Source of the DNA: Membranipora membranacea
Lineage: Eukaryota > Bryozoa > Gymnolaemata > Cheilostomatida > Membraniporidae
NCBI GenBank assembly: GCA_914767715.1
Contig: OU612074.1
Span: 3,239,501-3,303,500, forward strand
Direction: 5' to 3'
Length of the DNA: 64,000 nt
Shown: positions 59,060 through 64,000 of the stretch, one piece after another
Layout: each line of letters begins with the position of its first letter
How positions within the stretch are numbered: position 1 is the stretch's first letter
The notes under the pieces: generated by a model
Database searches by the model: none
The model's input: only the letters and a program-made list of their open reading frames with translations
What the model was told of the DNA's origin: nothing
Position numbers and translations under genes: made by a program

Positions 59060-60420
59060 GCTTTAAAAAGTCTTATTAACAAAAATCAGATACAAACTAT
59101 ATACCATCACAACTGTTGTTGTTTTAGAGTTGTTCAAAGTCATCTCACCATCCAAATTATGCTACTTGGATAATCAGTTTATTTTGGTCTTTGTTGTTTT
59201 GAAAATAAGTTTTAGGAAACTCTGGATCTGGACTGGGGATCACGACAAAGTAACTTGATAGTTCCTCTACCATTTAGATAAATGTAGGCACTAACTTACA
59301 GCAGACATCGCATACTAAAACGTTATACCCATGAATCGGATAAAGTTAGCAGTTTCTAATCTTCTTGTGAATCTGAATAACTCGTTTAATGGATAGAAGA
59401 TCAATTTATTCCTCCTTTTATTCTCATTTATCCTGTCATTGCTTTCATAAATACATGAGAAAATTCTGAAACACTTTTTCAGGTACAGGACTCGGTGGAG
59501 TTGTGTTGCTACAGCTAATAGAATCTTTATCGATGAGATGTGATGTGATGTCATCAAAACTTCAGCAATCTGTACTCAGCAGCTTTTTAATTTTCACTTT
59601 GAGATTCATATTGGGAAAAATATTTCTCACAAAATGGTAGTTGAATGACATGTAAGATACAAGCTAGTGACAACACTACCTCGTCAGGTGCAGTGAAATA
59701 CAGTAAAAGTGTGAAGAAGTTTGCATCCCTACACTGGTTGCTTCGGACACCGGGTGGTGGCCTTATGCCAGGTGGAAGTGGAGCAACTGGAATGCAGGCA
59801 AACTAGTTCAAACTCTATCTACAGAATACCGCCCTTAAAAAGTGTTATTCACAAAAACACATAATTGTTGTGCCTGTCACCAGTCATTTAAGACAATAAT
59901 TGGCACCATTGTGTGATATAACATCTTGGTGAGCCTACCTCTTTCCCTCCATAATCAGTCACAAAAATATTGTTTATGAAAAAATCAAGCATTGTGATTT
60001 TTCTTCTAGAAAGTGGCCTTACCAAAACTAGGCGTTCCTTTACAACATTGTCTGATTGCTTAACTAAATATTGCCAATCAGAAGAGTACATCAGAATTGT
60101 TTGTTGTTGTTGTTTTGAAAAATCAATTAGAATTAAAGCCTAATACGGATTGTGGCTCACAACTAAGTAACATGGTGGTTCCTATGCATGAGCAATCCTG
60201 AACATCTGTAGTATTTCCCCTGCCATCAAGATGAATGTCAGTGGTAATGTACCGCACATTTCATATACCATAACACCATACCACTGAATCTCGATGTGGT
60301 TATCAGCTTTTATTATTCAGTGCGAATCTGAATTATTAGTTTTAATAGATATTAAATCGACTCTTGTTTCATTTCCCTTTTTTATCCGGTCATAAGGCTG
60401 TGAGAAAATCATGAAACACT
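59060..60420 (+). repeat. Diverged direct duplication
   Basis: About 59060-59480 and 59828-60420 share an ordered series of blocks (TTAAAAAGT(C/G)TTATT, GAATCTGAAT, TTTATCC(T/G)GTCAT, GAAACACTTTTT) with many differences and indels. The second copy is cut off exactly where the retroelement's terminal repeat starts. The frame at 59315-59557 is inside this repeat and shows no domain. Confidence 0.5.
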
Positions 60421-60596
60421 TTTTTCTTTCTTATAATGTAACATATTATAGGGGAAAAAAATATGGGGCGCTTCACGCATTTGTAACCGAAAGTGACGAT
60501 CAACGCCACTGTATATGTTGTTTGGCAGACAGGGTACTTGCCATAGTATTTGATGTTGTTAAATCTGGTGCAGAATTGACGAACAAATGAACACCA
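60421..60596. repeat. Terminal direct repeat B2 of the retroelement
   Basis: 176 bp, from TTTTTCTTTC to GAACAAATGAACACCA. It matches 60981-61156 except at three positions. The left edge coincides with the break in the host duplication, so it is the element's outer end. Confidence 0.85.
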
Positions 60597-60980
60597 TCAC
60601 CAGGAAATTGTTAGCATTTCCACAATGGACGACATAGGTTAGTGATAGGGAGGTGGGAGGGAAATTGACAGACTTATTCTCTTTCAAGACCAGCGTGGTG
60701 ACCGGATGTAGATTGAAAGAAAGAATATGTGAGTAGCTGTGAACAGTAGTTCTAAGAAAGCCTATCATTGGCTGAGAACATTAGTTCTAAGAAAGCCTAT
60801 CATTGGCTGAGAACAGTAGTTCTAAGTTTTCCTTACCAATAAGTTGTCCTTAGTTGGTTGAGGGAGTGCAACTTTTTATTCAGTTGACCTGGATTATTTG
60901 TCATGTCTTGGGACTGACTGCCAAGACAAGGGAGGTGTTATAAGGGCAGAAAAAAATCTTTTTTGTACCAAAAACTTTAT

Positions 60981-61156
60981 TTTTTCTTTCTTATAATGTA
61001 ACATATTATAGGGGAAGAAAATATGGGGCGTTTCACGCATTTGTAACCGAAAGTGACGATCAACGCCACTGTATATGTTGTTTGGCAGACAGGGTACTTG
61101 CCATAGTATTAGATGTTGTTAAATCTGGTGCAGAATTGACGAACAAATGAACACCA
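60981..61156. repeat. Internal direct repeat B1 of the retroelement
   Basis: Second copy of the 176-bp repeat, 65 bp past the recombinase stop. The near identity of the two copies suggests that few mutations accumulated after the last round of replication. Confidence 0.85.
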
Positions 61157-61221
61157 AACCAATTGTATTGAGCGAGGCACACCTAGCAAGCTCAGAACAA
61201 TTGTTTCGCCAAAACTGCACC

Positions 61222-62100
61222 TTAGATTATCAAGACATATTTCTTGAAGGCATCGGATGACCACCTGCCAAAAGATCTTATTCTTGAGCCCTGAATGCTA
61301 GCCCAGGTAGCGCCACCTCGTCTCAGTGAGTGAGGAGTGACCCAACCCTCTATTTTTGAATTCTTAAGGACATCACTGAACTCTTTTCTGAACTCTGCTG
61401 TTGTGCCTTCAAACAAAGGGCTGCTTCTGGAGGGTTTCAGGTGTTTTAAATACCTCTTAACGAGGTGAACTGGGCATGTCTTTCCCCCTACTGCTTTAGT
61501 CATAATGCTTGCTGACTCTGCAGAATTCTTGAAAGAATTAATGTGCACTTCCCTGGCACCCTTGCTAAAACACACATCGCCAACAGACATATGATGCCCT
61601 GCTGAGGATATACAATACTCGCTAGGGTGTAAGAATCCATAAAAAGCACAAGATACCATGGCAGAAAAGCGCCTCCCATCTATACTCCCCAAGACCTGCT
61701 CTGCCTTAGTGGTCAGAGTGTGTAGTTGGTCAAGAGATATCGCCTGTGTTTTCTTTTGAGTTCTACCCTGTGAGTTTTTTATACCCCTCAATATTAACTT
61801 TAGTTTATGAGTAGCAAAGGTAACCTCACTGTTCTTTTTTACGCAAAAGAATTTTACTGCTGACACATGTGACAGCATTGCACTGTGTTTCTTTCCTTCT
61901 TGTGTCAGGTTTGTTAGCCACAACTCCATTGACGAAGTAGAGAATTTTTTGAGCTTGTGCTCAGAGCAGAACATTTTGTAATGGTTGTAAAATCGATCGT
62001 AAGACTTCTTTGAGCCCTCGGACAAAGACTTGTCTAAGAAGCCCCTCGCCTTAGCCCTCAGACCTGAAATAAATAGTGAAGGGAATCTTTTATGTATCAT
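61222..62100 (-). pseudogene. Tyrosine recombinase of the retroelement (292 codons)
   Basis: The N-terminal SAM-like part (KKSYDRFYNHYKMFC, about residues 31-45) is followed by the catalytic domain. Family motifs FYGFLRPSEY and HSLRxGxAT are present as FYGFLHPSEY (the usual catalytic Arg is His158, codon CAC) and HSLRRGGAT (His257, Arg260). GRW (278-280) and the nucleophile Tyr288 are retained. The enzyme would insert circular cDNA. Loss of the first arginine by a single G-to-A change (CGC to CAC) should abolish strand cleavage. The open frame is otherwise uninterrupted. Confidence 0.85.
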
Positions 62101-62258
62101 GAGTACGTACTTGTATTTCTAAAATAAACATTGCACAACAATAATTAATGTCATGTGTTGCTTTGACCTTCTCACCCCCGCGCTTCACGTCCTGAGGCTC
62201 AAAGGTCAATTTTGTGCTTATGATTAGAAAAGAGAAATAGTCATTATTATTTGTCACC

Positions 62259-63872
62259 TTACGACCAGTATATATCTTTTACCCTACTTGGACACAGGTG
62301 TACCGGAAAGCTAGTTGGACAGGCAGCCATGGTGGGAAAACGGAGTTTCAATTCTCTGATTTTATTTCTGGACAACAAATCTGCAGCAATGTTCTCTAAT
62401 CCTGGGATATGTCTGGCCACTAGGAGAATATTTTGTTGCATGCATAGGAGCGCCAAAAGGCGTAGTAGCTTTCTCACAACAGCATATTTACAATACAGAT
62501 GTTCTAAAATAGAGACTAGGGCCCCATTATCTGTCCTGACCTCAACCACTGAATTTGTAAATTTTTCCTTCCACATGTGCACTGCTACGAATATGGGGAA
62601 CAGCTCTAGAACTGTGATGTTTAAGTTTGTCCAAAGCTCATCTGGCCACATCCCATGGAACCAGGTGTTTCCCCAAAAACCTCCATATCCTATTGATCCT
62701 GAAGCATCAGTGACCAGAGTGAAGTCTACAGCCCCTGCCACAAGATATTGGAACTGTTTACCGGGTGCTAAATAAGACAGAAAATCTCTCCATACAACCA
62801 AATCAGATCTGGTCTCACAAGATATATGCCGCATGTGATTTTGACCAGATGACATGATACCCTTTAGACTGCCATACACACTACTGAGGTATGCACGACC
62901 TGCTACTACAATCTGGGAAAGATGGCAAAGTTTACCTAGTAGTCTTTGCCAATATTTTACTCGCTGACGATCTTTAGATAGAAATGCATTGATGTGATTT
63001 AGGGCATCTGCTACCTTAGCTTGAGGAATAAATAGACTCCCCTGTGCAGAATCTATCCCTATCCCTAGAATGACAATTGTTCTTGTAGCTTCTTCTGTTT
63101 TGTGAGCAGAAACAGGTACCTCTACATCCCTGCACACCCCTAAGATCCTATGGAGCACATCATTACAAGCATCCGCCCCAGAGGCAACAATGAGAAAATC
63201 ATCTAGATAGTTAAAAATGCGACATTCATGATTTTGTATAGTGATGAAGAGCCATCGGAGCATATCACTTATCCTTTGGAAAATCTTGCAGCTGCTCCCT
63301 GCCTCCATAGGTAATCAAGTATCAATGTAGTATTGGCCATCTACCTTCATACCTAAGAACTGCCATTCTGATTTGGTGATGGAAACCATTCGATATGCAT
63401 CTGATATATCAAATTTGGCAAAATAGGCCTGGTCATGTTTGTTGAGTGATAAAACATGTGTTACTACATCTCTTATGTTACAATATTTAACCTCATGGTT
63501 ATGCGTGGGAATATTATCATTTACTGATGTTCCGTGTGGACCTGATAGATCAAATATCATGCGCCATTTTTCAGAGTTAGCTTTTGGAATGACATAGATT
63601 GGGGAAATCATCATGTCCTGAATGGGAAGTTTTTCAAAAGGTCCAATGATGCGGCCAAAGTCTACTTCGGCGTGAAGTTTTTTTATGAGATGTTCTTGGT
63701 TCCTGCTTTTTTCTTTAACTGTTGCCACTACTTGAGGACTGTGGCAAATGCCAAGTTTGAACCCATTTCTGAAACCATTGGGGATGTACTCCAAGTTAGG
63801 AAAGGCCTCGATCATTCCCAGTAATTTTTTTACACAAGAAAAGAAAATCGTCAACATGTCGTTAATCAGCAT
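62259..63872 (-). pseudogene. Reverse transcriptase-RNase H of the retroelement, interrupted by one TGA
   Basis: Two segments, 63872-63315 and 63308-62259, are in the same frame and separated only by TGA at 63317-63315. The first holds the RT N-terminal motifs (PIYVIPKANSEKWRMIFDLS, AYFAKFDISDAYRMV). The second holds the catalytic YLDD (residues 34-37 from its first Met) and an RNase H domain with TDASGSIGYGG, LEL, RTDNGAL and IAADLLSR, giving the four acidic residues. The stop falls in the conserved DxxLPM segment, where relatives usually have a cysteine codon, one base change from TGA. The start is 16 bases past the gag stop in another frame, so expression by reinitiation or frameshifting is possible. 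Confidence 0.85.
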
Positions 63873-63888
63873 GGTAACAAAATTTCAT

Positions 63889-64000
63889 CTATTTGTGTGA
63901 TTTACAATCTTTCACAGAATGACTACCCCTACACTGTTTACACTCGTGCTTATAACGACAATTTGTTCTGTTACACCCAAATGCTTGGTACGCAGATATC
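63889..64000 (-). CDS. C-terminal end of the retroelement Gag (partial)
   Basis: The frame runs in from beyond the window and ends at TAG (63891-63889). It contains AFGCNRTNCRYKHECKQCRG then SHSVKDC, a Cys/His-rich zinc-binding end typical of Gag in DIRS/Ngaro-type elements. It would bind element RNA. The N-terminus is outside the window. Confidence 0.75.
   Translation of the reverse strand, partial: ISAYQAFGCNRTNCRYKHECKQCRGSHSVKDCKSHK

Larger units (their letters stand above)
60421..64000 (-). mobile_element. Ngaro/PAT-like tyrosine-recombinase retrotransposon, 5' end beyond the window
   Basis: Minus-strand order: gag end (64000-63889), RT/RNase H (63872-62259), tyrosine recombinase (62100-61222), then two 176-bp direct repeats (61156-60981 and 60596-60421) with three mismatches, separated by 384 bp. 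Body-B1-A2-B2 is the split-direct-repeat layout of Ngaro and PAT elements; A1 would lie beyond 64000. DIRS-type inverted ends were not seen. The spacer contains a 35-bp tandem repeat (60741-60826). Such elements integrate by recombinase instead of integrase and make no target duplication, consistent with none being seen at the left end. RT has a stop codon and the recombinase lacks a key residue, so this copy is dead. Confidence 0.85.

Noticed and set aside
62251-62775. 174-codon plus-strand frame
   Set aside because: It is antisense to the RNase H domain, which carries the recognisable motifs.
1-64000. CRISPR arrays, bacterial operons, riboswitches or replication origins
   Set aside because: The window is clearly eukaryotic. 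The only short regular array is the 29-bp minisatellite, which has no spacers.

Overview
This is a metazoan nuclear window, AT-rich and intron-rich, most probably from a marine invertebrate. The basis is secreted PAN/apple, fibronectin type II and C-type-lectin domains carried on phase-1 exons with GT/AG introns and TATA boxes, together with dense mobile DNA: non-LTR elements, a tyrosine-recombinase retroelement, hAT-type and fold-back MITEs, and snRNA- and tRNA-headed SINEs. I cannot fix the phylum from sequence alone. No open frame in the host part is a complete gene, so the host genes below were assembled by hand from splice sites, phase agreement and domain logic.

Host genes, mostly on the minus strand. 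(1) A PAN-domain gene runs from a TATA box near 20.77 kb through a signal-peptide exon (20698-20648), three tandem PAN exons (18.6-16.9 kb), a fourth PAN exon (7632-7399) and an FN2-like exon (7134-6988); its 3' end is unresolved. (2) A lone signal-peptide exon with a TATA box lies at 42.7 kb. (3) A complete five-exon gene for a small secreted protein (about 199 aa, PAN-like N-terminus, otherwise unrecognised) lies at 50483-47470. A broken copy of its last exon lies at 51.8-51.95 kb. (4) A complete four-exon tandem C-type-lectin gene (about 294 aa) lies at 58383-56030. On the plus strand, 23.3-28.4 kb holds an intron-containing pseudogene of a large uncharacterised family that I recall from marine invertebrates. 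It has two frame breaks, at least two nonsense codons and one apparent donor loss.

Mobile DNA. 8.24-13.6 kb: a decayed CR1/L2-like LINE inside a widely spaced inverted repeat. 35.4-40.7 kb: a second LINE (I/Jockey-like) with one long reverse-transcriptase frame; its ORF1 region begins with a J-domain-like segment, the most unusual feature of the window. 32.5-35.3 kb: a fold-back element with an 800-bp direct duplication. Other fold-back elements lie at 0.45-2.9, 14.5-15.7, 15.7-16.2, 30.7-31.35 and 49.2-49.9 kb. hAT-type MITEs with 8-bp target duplications lie at 3593-4124 and 29916-30410. A repeat with a U2 snRNA-like head occurs at 45.2 and 57.3-57.4 kb, with a fragment at 14.25 kb. A 29-bp minisatellite occupies 51978-52497. 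The right end, 60.4-64.0 kb, is a nearly complete Ngaro/PAT-type tyrosine-recombinase retroelement on the minus strand (gag end, RT/RNase H, recombinase, split direct repeats), inactivated by a stop codon in RT and loss of a recombinase catalytic arginine.

The genes do not form an operon or pathway. What ties the region together is secreted, cysteine-rich, modular proteins whose introns have been repeatedly invaded by inverted-repeat elements and LINEs.
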